Shown here: positions 1 through 13,700 of the stretch, piece by piece
Position numbering within the stretch: position 1 is the stretch's first letter
How the letters are laid out: each line of letters starts with the position of its first letter
Origin: Apostichopus japonicus
Lineage: Eukaryota; Echinodermata; Holothuroidea; Aspidochirotida; Stichopodidae
Assembly: GCF_037975245.1 (NCBI RefSeq)
Contig: NC_092567.1
Location: forward strand, 13,222,876 to 13,286,875
Length of the DNA: 64,000 bases
Direction of reading: 5' to 3'
The notes under the pieces: generated by a model
The model's database searches: none
What the model saw: the letters and a program-made list of their open reading frames with translations, nothing else
Told to the model about the DNA's origin: nothing
Made by a program: the position numbers and the translations under genes

Positions 1-202
1 ATATAGATATAGATGTATATAAATATATATAGATATAGATATGTATATATATATATATATATTCAAAATGTCACCACACGTGTGAACAATTTTGGAGATG
101 AAAGTTGCTATGCGCCTGATATATATATAGATTTAGATATATATATAGATATTGATGTATATATAGATATATAGATATATATATAGATATATATATATGT
201 AG

Positions 203-240
<38 letters not shown>

Positions 241-1574
241 TTCTTCTTGAGGAATCGGAAATATAAATCTTCATATGTCATATCAGAAATTTATATGGAC
301 TATATATGGATTATATATAGATATATAGATATGTATAAATATTTACAAAATATCACCACGTGTGCGAACAATTTTGGGGATAAAAGTTGCTACGCGCCTG
401 ATAAAGACATAGATTTAGATATATATATATAGATATAGATGTATATTTATATATATAGATATTTATAGATTTAGATATAGATGTATATAGGGGGACCGAA
501 AATTCCAATATAGTTTCTAAAACTTACTCCTTATTTGTCAATTACTATTATTTCTCTGGTTTTCTCTAATAATATATATGTATAGATATTTTTATACACG
601 CCTGATATAGATATAGATTAAGATATATATATATATATATATATATAGATAGATGGATGGATGGATGGGTGGACGGACGGACGGACGGACGGACGGACGG
701 ACGGACGGACGGACGGACGGACGGACGGATATAGAGGTATATTTATATATACATATATATATATATATATATAGGTATATATAGGTATAAATATGTTTAT
801 ATATATATATATAGATATAGATATATTTATATATATATACAAAATGTCACTACACATGCGAACAATTTTGGGGATGAAAGTTGCTATGCGCCTGATATAT
901 ATAGATATATAGATTTAGATATATATATAGATATAGATGTATATATATAGATATAATATATATATATATATATAGATAGATATATATATATATGTAGATA
1001 TAGATATGTATATATATTTACAAAATATCACCACGCGTGCGAACAATTTTGGGGGATGAAAGTTGCTATGAAAGTTGCCTGATATATATATAGATTTAGA
1101 TATATATATATATAGATGTATATATATATATTTATATATATATGTATATATATATATATTATACATTTCTTCTTGAGCAATCGGAAATATAAATCTTCAT
1201 ATGTAATATCAGAAAATTATATGGACTATATATGGATTATATATAGATATATAGATATAGATATGTATAAATATTTACAAAATATCACCACGTGTGCGAA
1301 CAATTTTGGGGATGAAAGTTGCTACGTGCCTGATATAGACATAGATTTTGATATATATAGATATAGATGTATATTTATATATATAGATATATATATATAT
1401 ATAGATATTTATAGATTTAGATATAGATGTATATAGGGGGACCGAAAATTCCAATATATTTTCTAAAACTTACTCCTTATTTGTCATTTACTATTATTTC
1501 TCTGGTTTTCTCTAATAATATAAATGTATAGATATAGATATTTTTATACACGCCTGATATAGATATAGATTAAG

Positions 1575-1619
<45 letters not shown>

Positions 1620-1655
1620 TAGATGTATATATAGATGTATATAGATATAGAGGTA

Positions 1656-1689
<34 letters not shown>

Positions 1690-1790
1690 GGTATAGATAT
1701 GTTTATATATAGATATATTTATATATATATATACAAAATGTCACTACACGTGCAAACAATTTTAGGGATGATAGTTGCTACGCGCCTGCT
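1..1790. repeat. TA/GATA-rich low-complexity block with a ~0.93 kb tandem duplication
   Basis: Nearly all of this stretch is TATATA and TAGATA microsatellite. Embedded in it are non-simple islands that occur twice in the same order: a 'cttcttgaggaatcgg' island at 241 and 1167, a 'gaccgaaaattcc' island at 493 and 1439, and a 'tacacgcctgatatag' island near 594 and 1546. Offsets of about 926-950 bases show one tandem duplication plus microsatellite length drift. A third island, about 57 bases long, recurs six times (63-120, 343-402, 840-895, 1018-1082, 1275-1333, 1733-1790) and carries 'gaacaattttggggatga' followed by 'gttgctacgcgcctg'. The open frames here are poly-Tyr/Ile translations of TA repeats and are not genes. 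Confidence 0.9.
651..729. repeat. GATG/GGAC tetranucleotide microsatellite
   Basis: A pure tetranucleotide run begins as GATG repeats and changes, after one GGTG unit, to about 14 GGAC units. It is the only GC-rich simple repeat inside the surrounding TA/GATA block. It is absent from the paralogous position of the second 0.93 kb copy (about 1590-1640), where GA-rich repeats are found instead, so it probably expanded after the duplication. Confidence 0.9.
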
Positions 1791-1843
1791 ACCAGGCAAA
1801 TATTCCCCCCCCCCCCAATATTTGAAACAAATCGCCGCCCCTG
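1790..1843 (-). mobile_element. Terminal fragment of the 'CAGGGGCGGC' TIR element
   Basis: Read on the minus strand the segment starts CAGGGGCGGCGATTTG and continues through a G-run. It matches the right terminus of the complete element at 61796-63300 almost base for base. Only the last ~50 bases are present, directly abutting the TA/GATA block, so this is a truncated copy. Confidence 0.7.
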
Positions 1844-2320
1844 TTGTGGGGTACAGAACTTAAATGGCATATCAATATACTTTCAATGCATCTAAGTTGC
1901 AGCCTTAAGTAGATGCCTTCATTGCTATTAGAAGTCAAACAATAATTATAACTGAAGTTCTATACTGGAATATGAAAATTCACCTATTGATACTGTATTT
2001 TAGGTCATGTAGTATGGGTGCCTGGACACCTTTTGGCGTACAGTGAAATAAAATTTCAATTTGTCTCTCAAGTACTAAAATCTCTCACTAGCAAATTCTT
2101 TGATAAATTATTGGAATTTACAGCTTGGTCATCTGTACATTAAATTGATTATACCCATTGTAGGACCTTATATATATGATATTGAGTACCAGCTCTGTAG
2201 CTTGTGGGGTACAGAACTGAGCAAACAACGGAAATTCCTTGATATGCATTCTGTGGTAAGTTTAGTGTTCAACTCTGGTACAATAAGGGGTTGAAAGTTT
2301 GGTACAGATAAAGGGGAAAA

Positions 2321-2410
2321 TATCTCAAATTCACTGTGTACTATATAATGACCATAGTTTTACCATAATAAAACTATGGTCATTATATAGTACACAGTGA
2401 ATATGAGATA
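2321..2410. repeat. Long near-perfect hairpin, 42-bp arms, 6-base loop
   Basis: Positions 2321-2362 are the reverse complement of 2369-2410 with one mismatch in 42, leaving a loop of ccataa. The arms include tgaccatagttt and its complement. Short related words (ccatgg, accatag, ggtaaactg at 2486 and cagtttacc at 2519) continue for another 130 bases, so the hairpin may be the core of a small palindromic element. No target duplication was found. Confidence 0.85.
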
Positions 2411-4699
2411 AAACCATGGTGAAGATGAATTAGAAAGTGATAAACACCATGGCAAAATTGTGGTTTAGTACTATGGTCAAACTGTGGTAAACTGCATCTA
2501 TAGGACTAAAATTATACACAGTTTACCATGGAAAAAAGGTGTTTTTTCTGCTCCGTTTTTCAGGGCTTTAGCAATTTAAAGACAATTAAGTATGATTATA
2601 TATGTGCGTTTCCAAGAACTAAAGCAAAGTTCATTATTAGATGTACACGCAGAGCCAATATTGAGTCCTAAAGTCCATCTGTATTACATAACGCTGTGTT
2701 TAGCCGTATGTTTATACGTTGATTATTGACAGGAATAGTGCATTTTCTAATCGCGAATTTGGTATCATTGAAAAAATGCATAGATTATACTAGCCAATTG
2801 TTTCAAAAATGTGCATTTACTTATGTCAAGTTCACGGCAAATTAAACGGCACTTTCTTGAACCATGTAAAAAGACGCCAAATTCGATGAAGATTTACCAG
2901 AAAGTACGGCAAAAATAGAAATTTTTACTGTTTTCTTATGAAGAAATAAATTTTGATGAGATTCAACTTACCGCGTCTTGGTGTCTAGAAATGCCTTTGC
3001 ATTATTCAAATCTTTAACCAGAGGGGTATATCTCTAAGCAGTTTCACGAAATTCCATACGTCTTAACAAATTTAGGGGCGGAGCTTCAAGAAAACTGCTC
3101 CCTGACTGAGCTCATATACTCGCTCGTTGGAACTGTCAAAGGGCTCTGTGAGTTGAACAACAATGATGCAAAAAGAACATTAGACCAATCACAGTCCATT
3201 ATTCACAGGATACACCTGGCATCAGGCTTGAGCCAAGGAATGCTATGCTAAAGGAGTAAAAATGTTGCATATATGGCTGGAAATTACAGGTGTTGCTGTT
3301 GGACAAGTATTCTTGGTACGCTATAGGTTTTAAAGTCTTTGTAAGTTTCCTTTCACTATTTCTTCTTATCAGTTATCAGAAAAGACAAAAGCGTCTCTCA
3401 GTTGGTTGTTCGCTACGTTGATGAACACATGTGTACAACTTTAACGTAAACAATGTATTATCTTTGCCGCCAGCAGCGATATTTTTCAACTTGTACTTGA
3501 AAGTGTAGACGGTAACTTCTCTTCACTCCTTTAAAAGAAATGTATTTTACCGCCAAGAGACCACCTGCGAACCTAGTGCAATTTGGCATCTTCGAACACC
3601 TGTGAACATCTTAATAGTGTGAATGGGGTAGAGCAATTGATTGTATTGTCTCGGCAGGGGGTATTATAATAAAATCTACGTTTAGGAAGTTTGCACACTT
3701 GGGGCAGGAAGTTTTTGCGGTAACAAACGAATTATATTTTATCATCATCAGCAGGTTTAACAGTTAAGCAACCGACTGAGCAAACCCTTCATTAGTTTAA
3801 CATTCTAAGACGACTTTAAGTAAATATTTTCTTGTGCTGTCAGTATCGGAGTAGTTTTCTAGCTGACGAGATCATCCGGTGATGACCGTGATATTTTTCT
3901 GAACTTGAACGTGAACTTCGTAAAGAACAGTAACACGTTTATGTGATGTTTAAACTGTAAGAAAACGTTTATATTGCCAACACATTTCTTTTCGACATTT
4001 TTCTTCAGAATGTTAACGTAGGTAAATAAAAAGAATCATGGAAACAGGAAAATTAATTTATTCTCCTTAACCCTTTACTTTTGAAAAATAAATGATTCTT
4101 TTGGGGGAAAGGGAAAAAATTAAGATCTTCGCCGAATGATTTAGAAAACCGGGGGATGGGACTAGTCTTTTAATATCCCCAACACAATAAGCCATATTTA
4201 TTTCAGAAAATTACGTTAAACACGTACGTATGTGTATATTAAACCGTCCAAATACCTGAAATCATGGAGCTATTGGGAGTTTCGTCCCGGACGGGCCGGA
4301 CCCCACCATGTCAATATTTGACAATGCCAATACTGATTGAAATTTGCCCTTGAAATACCTCAAATTGCACCCGACTCCCGCTGGGAGGAGATTTTTTTCG
4401 CTCTATTTTCGCCGTTTCCGAACTGTTTTTGGTGGAGATTAATTGTTTTTTGTGGGGGGGGGGGGAGGGGTCACTGCCGCCCGCTAGCCCTCCGTCATAA
4501 TACACTTAAACATATACAGTGGCGTAGGAAGATAGTTGCAGTGGCGGCGCCAGAATCGAAATTTGGAGGGGGCGGGGGAGGGAGGCATGCCGGAATTTGG
4601 GGACAGAGTACAAGCCGATGAAAAAAAAATTAAAGGAAAAGAAGATCATGTAGACGAGAAGTAGCTTCCCCTCGCACCATAAACAATTTCCATATTACC
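2411..4699. other. Apparently unique non-coding stretch
   Basis: No open frame with convincing coding character, no tandem structure and no recognisable element was seen over most of this stretch. Around 4440-4600 there is a G-rich tract followed by 'gtggcgtaggaag', a word resembling the termini of several repeat families here, so the last ~300 bases are probably an old transposon fragment. Confidence 0.5.
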
Positions 4700-6070
4700 A
4701 CTTTTGAAAAAACGTTTTTTTAATTATTTATTTAATTTTTTTTTATTTAAACATTTCATAAAGGTTTTTTTTTTTTTTTTTTTTATTTATTTCATAAACA
4801 TTTTTTTTTCATATTACCACTTTTGCAAAAACGTTTACTTTTTAATTATTTATTTAAGAAACGTTTATTTTTATTTTTTTATTTTTATTTATACTTTCAA
4901 TAGACGTTTTTTTTTTTTTTTTATTTAAATAAACGTTTATTAATTATTATTTTTTATTTAATATTTTAAACAAGGTTTTTTTTTTTTTTAATACACGTTT
5001 ATTTTTTTATTTTTTATTTATGTATTTATTTTTATAAAGGTTTTTTTTCCCTCCATTTATTGCTATCTTCAGTCAAATTACTTCATATTTTCATACCCGA
5101 TGCTTAAATGAACGGCATAACACAATAAAAGTTGTTCTAATAAACAGCACAATTGATCGAACGAAATTAATGGAAAAGAGAAAGGCATGTCTTAAAGGCT
5201 TGTTTAAGCTGCATAAAGTTAACATTACTTTTACTACGATATCGATGTTGTGTGTACTTTTTTACACTGATTATAAAATTAAATTTATAGATTTTTTGTT
5301 TAATTTTTTTTTAATTTATACATTTAATCAACGTTTTTTTTTATTTAATAAACGTTTTTATTTTTTTATTCTTTTTTTTCGCCATATTACCACTTTTGAA
5401 AAAACGTTTATTTTTTTAATTATTTATTTAAATTTTTTATTTTTTTTTATTTAAACATTTAATAAACGTTTATTTTTTTATTTTTATTTTTTCATTTATT
5501 TATTTGATAAACATTTTTTTCATATTACCACTTTTGCAAAAACGTTTACTTTTTAATTATTTATTTAAGAAACGTTTATTTTAATTTTTTTATTTTTATT
5601 TATACTTTCAATAGACGTTTTTTTATAATTTTTTTTTATTTAAATAAACGTTTATTTATTATTATTTTTTATTTATTATTTTAATAAAGGTGTTTTTTAA
5701 TTTTTTTATACACGTTTATTTTTTTTATGTATTTATTTTTATAAAGGTTTTTTTTTTCCTCCATTTATTGATATCTTCAGTCAAATTCGATGTTGTGTGT
5801 ACTTTTTTACACTGATTATAAAATTAAATTTATAGATTTTTTTTTCTATTTTTTTTAATTTATACATTTAATCAACGTTTTTTTTTATTTAATAAACGTT
5901 TTTATTTTTTTTATTTTTTTTCGCCATATTACCACTTTTGAAAAAAACGTTTATTTTTTTAATTATTTATTTAATAAACGTTTATTTATTTATTTATTTA
6001 TTTAATAAACGTTTATTTTTTTTTTTTTACATTATTTTTTCAAAAACGATTATTTTTTTAAAACCTGTTT
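4700..6070. repeat. T-rich low-complexity block with ~0.71 kb duplicated segments
   Basis: The block is composed of poly-T and TTTA runs punctuated by the word aacgttta. Longer islands recur: 'catattaccacttttg' near 4690, 4809, 5383, 5521 and 5925, and 'tccatttattg' followed by a Cttcagtcaaatt word at about 5055 and 5760. The 4809 and 5521 copies continue in parallel through 'actttcaatagacg', giving a tandem offset of about 711 bases. Predicted peptides are Phe/Leu/Ile strings without domain character. Confidence 0.85.
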
Positions 6071-9000
6071 AAATTACTACTTTTGAAGAAACATTTATAT
6101 TTCAAACGTAGTCAAAAAAAAATTCAAATACGGTTCGGTGTTTTTATTTTTCAAACTGGTAATTTTTGGTTTTTTTCAATTGTTCATTTGTCAAAACCTG
6201 TTTTTTTTTTCAAAAGTAGTTCCGACAGTCTCCCTTGGCTCGTAAACACGATAACTCAATGATGGCATGATACTTGCTACATCTCGAGAAAATAACCAAT
6301 AGTCCAGAAAATTCACGTTTTCACGAGATAACGGATTTCGTTAAATGCATCGATTTTCTGCAAATTGATGAGTTGCACCCTTTGACGAGATTTCACAAAT
6401 TCCATGAATTTCCTGCAAATTTACGAGTTGCACCCTTTGACGAGATCTCGACAAATATATTAATATCATGCAAATTGACGAGTTACACACTTTGCTGCCA
6501 TCTCGAGAAAATGACCAAAATTCCAGAAAATTAACAAGATAACGGATTTCGTTAAATGTATGGATTTTCTGCACATTGATGAGTTGCACTCTTTGACGAG
6601 ATTTCACGTTTCATGAATTTTCTTCAAAGTTACGAGTTGCACCCTTTCACGAGATCTCGACAAGTGCATTAATTTTTTTTGCAAATTGACGAGTTACACA
6701 CTTTGCTGCCATCTCGAGAAAATGACCAAAATTCCAGAAAATTAACAAGATAACGGATTTCGTTTAATGTATGGATTTTCTGCACATTGATGAGTTGCAC
6801 TCTTTGACGAGATTTCACGTTTCATGAATTTTCTTCAAAGTTACGAGTTGCACCCTTTCACGAGATCTCGACAAGTGCATTAATTTTTTTTGCAAATTGA
6901 CGAGTTGCACATTTTGAGATCTCGACAAATGACCAAAATTCCAGAAGTTAACAAGATAATGGATTTCGTTTAATGCATCGATTTTCTGCAAATTGATGAG
7001 TTGCACCCTTTGACGAGATTTCACAAATTCCATGAATTTCCTGCAAATTTACGAGTTGCACACTTTGCTGCCATCTCGAGAAAATGACTAAAATGCCAGA
7101 GAATTTATATTTTCATAAAGAAACGGACATCGTCCAATGAATCAATTTTCTGCAAAATGACGAGTTGCACAATTTGCTGCCATCTCGACAAAATGATCAA
7201 AATTTCAGAAAATTGCCGTATTCACGAGATAACGGATCTCGTCCAATGCATCAATTTTCTGCATATTTACGAGTTGCACGCTCTGACGAGATCTCGTCCA
7301 ATGCATCAATTTTATGCACATTCACGAGTTGCACCCTTTCACGAGATCTCGATGAATGCATTAATATCCCGCAAGTTGAAGAGTTGCACATTTTGAGGAA
7401 ATCTCGACAAAATGACCAAAATTCCAGAAATTAACAAGATACCGAATTTCGTTAAATGCATCGATTTTCTGCAAATTGATGAGTTGCACCCTTTGACGAG
7501 ATTTCACCAATTCCATGATTTTCCTGCAAATTTACGAGTTGCACCCTTTGACGAGATCTCGACAAATGCATTTATTTCATGCAAATTGACGAGTTGCACA
7601 CTTTGCTACCATCTCGAGAAAATGACCAAAATTCCAGAAAATTGACGTTTACAACGAGATAACGGATCTCATCCAATGCATCAATTTTCTGCATATTTAC
7701 GAGTTGCACGCTCTGGCGAGATCTCGTCCAATGCATCAATATTCTGCACATTGACGAGTTGCACACTTTGCTGCAATCTCGAGAAAATGACCAAAATTCC
7801 AGAAATTAACAAGATACCGAATTTCGTTAAATGCATCGATTTTCTGCAAATTGATGAGTTGCACCCTTTGACGAGATTTCACCAATCCATGATTTTCTGC
7901 AAATTGATGAGTTGCACCCTTTGACGAGATTTCGACAAATGCATTAATTTCATGCAAATTGACGAGATGCACACTTTGCTACCATCTCGAGAAAATGACC
8001 AAAATTCCAGAAAATTGACGTTTATACAACGAGATAACGGATCTCATCCAATGCATCAATTTTCTGCATATTTACGAGTTGCACGCTCTGGCGAGATCTC
8101 GTCCAATGCATCAATTTTCTGCACATTGACGAGTTGCACACTTTGCTGCCATCTCGAGAAAATAACCAAAATTCCAGACAATTGACGTTCTCGCAAGATA
8201 ACAAATCTCGTCCAATGCATCAATTTTCTGCAAGTTGACGAGTTGCACATTTTGAGGAGATCTCGACAAAATGACCAAAATTCCAGAAATTAACAAGATA
8301 CCGAATTTCGTTTAAATGCATCGATTTTCTGAAAATTGATGAGTTTGCACCCTTTGACGAGATTTCACCAATTTCATGCTGTTTCTACAAATTAACGAGT
8401 TGCACCCTTTGACGAGATCTCGACAAGTGCATTTATTTTCTGCAAATTGACTAGTTGCACACTTTGCTGCCATCTCGAGAAGATGACTTAAATTTCAGAA
8501 AATTGACGTTTTCACGGGATAACGGATTTCGTCCAATGCATCAATTTTCTGCATATTCACGAGATGCACGCTCTGGCGAGATCTCGTCCAATGCATCCAT
8601 TTTCTGCACATTCACGAGTTGCTCCCTTTGCTGCCATCTCGAGAAAATGACCAAATTTCCAGACAATTGACGTTCTCGCAAGATAACAAATCTCGCCCAA
8701 TGCATCAATGTTCTGCAAGTTGACGAGTTGCACATTTTGAGGAGATCTCGACAAAATGACCAAAATTCCAGAAATTAACAAGATACCGAATTTCTTTAAA
8801 TGCATCGATTTTCTGCAAATTGATGAGTTGCACCCTTTGACGAGATTTCACCAATTTCATGCTGTTTCTACAAATAAACGAGTTGCACCCTTTGAAGTGA
8901 TCTCGACAAGTGCATTTATTTTCTGCAAATTGACTAGTTGCACACTTTGCTGCCATCTCGAGAAGATGACTTAAATTTCAGAAAATTGACGTTTTCACGG

Positions 9001-10151
9001 GAAAACGGATCTCGTCCAATGCATCAATTTTCTGCTTATTTACGAGTTGCACGCTCTGAAGAGATCTCGTTTAATGCTATGAATTTTCTGCACATTCACG
9101 AGTTGCTCCCTTTGACGAGATCTCGAAAATGCAATAATTTTCTGCAAATTGACGAGTTGCGCACTTTGCTGTCATCTCGATAAAATGACTAAAATGCCAG
9201 AGAAATGATATTTTCATATAGAAACGGACATCGTCCAATGCATCAATGTTCTGCAAAATGACGAGTTGCACAATTTGCTGCCATCTCGACAAAATGACTT
9301 AAATTTCAGAAAATTGACGTTTTCACGGGATAACGGATCTCGTCCAATGCATCAATTTTCTGCATATTCACGTGTTGCACCCGTTGACGGGATCTCGACG
9401 AATGCATTAATATCCTGCAAGTTGACAAATTGCACATTTTGAGGAGATCTCGACAAAATGACCAAAATTCCAGAAATTAACAAGATACCGGATTTCGTTC
9501 AATTCATCGATTTTCTGAAAATTGATAAGTTGAACCCTTTGACGAGATTTCACCAATTCCATGAATTTCCTGCAAATTTACGAGTTGCACCCTTTGACGA
9601 GATCTCAACGAATGCATCAATTTTCTGCAAATTGACGAGTTGCACACTTTGCTACCATCTCGAGAAAATGACCAAATTTCCAGAAAATTGACGTTCTCGC
9701 GAGATAACAAATCTCGTCCAATGCATCAATTTTCTGCATATTTACGAGTTGCATGCCCTGACGAGATCTCGTCCAAAATGCATTTATTTTCTGCAAATTG
9801 ACGAGTTGCACACTTTGCTGCCATCTCGAGAAAATGACCAAAATTCCAGAAAATTGACGATTACACGAGATAACGGATCTCTTCCAATGCATCAATTTTC
9901 TGCATATTTACGAGTTGCACGCTCTGACGAGATCTCGTCCAATGCACCAATTTCCTGCACATTGACGAGTTGCACACTTTGCTGCCATCTCGAGAAAATG
10001 ACCAAAATTCCAGACAATTGACGTTCTCGCAAGATAACAAATCTCGCCCAATGCATCAAATGTTCTGCAAGTTGACGAGTTGCACATTTTGAGGAGATCT
10101 TGACAAAATGACCAAAATTCCAGAAATTAACAAGATACCGGATTTCGTTAA

Positions 10152-10771
10152 AGCAGCATTTTGCGTCCTTTTCTATGATTTTTCTCAACCTCACTGATTC
10201 CACTTTGCCATAACGACATACATAACTAGCTAACCTATTTATATTTTACTTCAAATGGTGGCATAAAAGTCGAAAAAATTGCAACTTTCTCAACTTTGTT
10301 GTTCTTCAAGATATTTTCCGTTGGGAACCCAATACACCTCGCCCATAATATGAATATTTAAACACTACGAACGTCATTGACAGTTACGTAATATAACACC
10401 ACGCTTGATTTGTGTACAGTCTATATATGGCAGTTGTACCAGGGAGTTGCATAACAACTCCCTGGTACAACCAACGCGAAGTCTTGAATCTATTTTTAGC
10501 AACGGCTCATAACTAAACCTGCATCTCTGATTGGTTGAATTCAAACTAGTGGGTTTGGCGGAATTGTATGCGATTAATTTTAACTGTGGAATTTGTCGAG
10601 GACACTCTTCTCATTTATCGACATAAATCGTTAATTACTCGTTAATTAACGCTCTTGGCAGGGTGAAACTTGGATGGTATCTTAGATTGCTGTTTTATGA
10701 TTGATACATGTAGAAAAACCGATGCACATGTTAAAAAAGTGGAAAGAAGCGACCCAACGCAAAATGCTGCT
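10152..10771. mobile_element. 620-bp MITE with perfect 15-bp TIRs and TTAA target duplication
   Basis: The satellite is interrupted by non-satellite DNA beginning AGCAGCATTTTGCGT (10152-10166) and ending in its exact reverse complement (10757-10771). TTAA lies immediately outside on both sides (10148-10151 and 10772-10775). Neighbouring satellite units have an uninterrupted 'cgttaaatgcatcg', so the empty site is visible within the array and contains TTAA once. No long open frame lies inside, so it is non-autonomous. TTAA duplication is typical of piggyBac-type transposases, but the TIR was not matched to a known family. Confidence 0.88.
10433..10471. repeat. Perfect 17-bp hairpin inside the MITE
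   Basis: Positions 10433-10449 (gttgtaccagggagttg) are exactly complementary to 10455-10471, with a 5-base loop (cataa). It sits near the middle of the 620-bp MITE. It could be a secondary structure of the element or the trace of a smaller nested palindromic insertion. Confidence 0.85.
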
Positions 10772-13700
10772 TTAAATGCATCGATTTTCGGCAAATTGAT
10801 GAGTTGCACCCTTTGACGAGATTTCACCGATGTCCTGCTGTTTCTACAAATTAATGAGTTGCACCCTTTGACGAGATCTCGACAAGTGCATTTATTTTCT
10901 GCGAATTGACGAGTTGCACACTTTGCTGCCATCTCGAGAAAATGACCAAAATTCCAGAAAATTGACGATTACACCAGATAACGGATCTCGTCCAATGCAT
11001 CAATTTTCTACATATTCACGAGTTGCACCCTTTCACGAGATCTCCATGAATGCATTAATATCCCGCAAATTGACGAGTTGCACATTTTGAGAGATCTCGA
11101 CAAAATTACCAAAATTCCAGAAATTAACAAGATACCGGATTTCCTTAAATGCATCGATTTTCTGCGAATTGATGAGTTGCACCCTTTGACGAGATTTCAC
11201 CAATCCATGATTTTCTGCAAATTGATGAGTTGCACCCTTTGACGAGATTTCGACAAATGCATTAATTTCATGCAAATTGACGAGATGCACACTTTGCTAC
11301 CATCTCGAGAAAATGACCAAAATTCCAGAAAATTGACGTTTATACAACGAGATAACGGATCTCATCCAATGCATCAATTTTCTGCATATTTACGAGTTGC
11401 ACGCTCTGGCGAGATCTCGTCCAATGCATCAATTTTCTGCACATTGACGAGTTGCACACTTTGCTGCCATCTCGAGAAAATAACCAAAATTCCAGACAAT
11501 TGACGTTCTCGCAAGATAACAAATCTCGTCCAATGCATCAATTTTCTGCAAGTTGACGAGTTGCACATTTTGAGGAGATCTCGACAAAATGACCAAAATT
11601 CCAGAAATTAACAAGATACCGAATTTCGTTTAAATGCATCGATTTTCTGAAAATTGATGAGTTGCACCCTTTGACGAGATTTCACCAATTTCATGCTGTT
11701 TCTACAAATTTACGAGTTGCACCCTTTGACGAGATCTCGAAAAGTGCATTTATTTTCTGCAAATTGACTAGTTGCACACTTTGCTGCCATCTCGAGAAGA
11801 TGACTTAAATTTCAGAAAATTGACGTTGACAACGAGATAACGGATCTCGTCCAATGCATCAATTTTCTGCATATTTACGAGTTGCACCCTTTGGCGAGAT
11901 CTCGGTGAATGCATTTATTTTCTGCAAATTGACGAGTTGCACACTTTGCTGCCATCTCGAGAAAATGACCAAATTTCCAGAAAATTGACGTTCTCGCAAG
12001 ATAACAAATCTCGTCCAATGCATCAATTTTCTGCAAGTTGACGAGTTGCACATTTTGAGGAGATCTCGACAAAATGACCAAAATTCCAGAAATTAACAAG
12101 ATACCGAATTTCGTTAAATGCATCGATTTTCTGAAAATTGATGAGTTGCACCCTTTGACGAGATTTCACCAATTTCATGCTGTTTCTACAAATTTACGAG
12201 TTGCACCCTTTGACGAGATCTCGAAAAGTGCATTTATTTTCTGCAAATTGACTAGTTGCACACTTTGCTGCCATCTCGAGAAGATGACTTAAATTTCAGA
12301 AAATTGACGTTGACAACGAGATAACGGATCTCGTCCAATGCATCAATTTTCTGCATATTTACGAGTTGCACCCTTTGGCGAGATCTCGGTGAATGCATTT
12401 ATTTTCTGCAAATTGACGAGTTGCACACTTTGCTGCCATCTCGAGAAAATGACCAAATTTCCAGAAAATTGACGTTCTCGCGAGATAACAAATCTCGTCC
12501 AATGCATCAATTTTCTGCATATTTACGAGTTGCACAATTTGCTGCCATCTCGACAAAATGATCAAAATTCCACAAAATTGACGATTACACCAGATAACGG
12601 ATCTCGTCCAATGCATCAATTTTCTGCATATTTACGAGTTTGCACGCTCTGACGAGATCTCGTCCAATGCATCAATTTTCTGCACATTGACGAGTTGCAC
12701 ACTTTGCTGCCATCTCGAGAAAATGACCAAAATTCTAGACAATTGACGTTCTCGCAAGATAACAAATCTCGCCCAATGCATCAAATGTTCTGCAAGTTGA
12801 CGAGTTGCACATTTTGAGGAGATCTCGACAAAATGACCAAAATTCCAGGAATTAACAAGATACCGGATTTCGTTAAATGCATCGATTTTCTGCAAATTGA
12901 TGAGTTGCACCCTTTGACGAGATTTCACCAATTCCATGCTGTTTCTACAAATTAACGAGTTGCACCCTTTGACGAAATCTCGAAAAGTGCATCAAATGTT
13001 CTGCAAGTTGACGAATTGCACAATTTGCTGCCATCTCGACAAAATGTTAAAAATTTCAGAAAATTGACGTTTTCACGAGATAACAAATCTCGCCCAAAGG
13101 CATCAATTTTCTGCATATTTACGAGTTGCACGCCCTGACGAGATCTCGTCCAATGCATCTATTTTCTGCAAATTGACGAGTTGCACACTTTGCTGCCATC
13201 TCGAGAAAATGACCAAAATTCCAGAAAATTGACGATTACACCAGATAACGGATCTCGTCCAATGCATCAATTTTCTGCATATTTACGAGTTGCACGCTCT
13301 GGCGAAATCTCGCCCAAATGCATCAGTTTTCTGCATATTTACGAGTTGCACCCTTTGGCGAGATCTCGGCGAATGCATTTATTTTCTGCAAATTGACGAG
13401 TTGCACACTTTGCTGCCATCTCGAGAAAATAACCGAAATACCAGAAAATTGACGTTCTCGCGAGATAACGAATCTCGCCCAATGCATCAATGTTCTGCAA
13501 GTTGACGAGTTGCACAATTTGCTGCCATCTCGACAAAATGTTAAAAATTTCAGAAAATTTACGTTTTCACGACATAACAGATCTCGCCCAATGCATCAGT
13601 TTTCTGCATATTTACGAGTTGCAACCCTTTGACGAGATCTCGGCGAATGCATTTATTTTCTGCAAATTGACGAGTTGCACACTTTGCTGCCATCTCGAGA

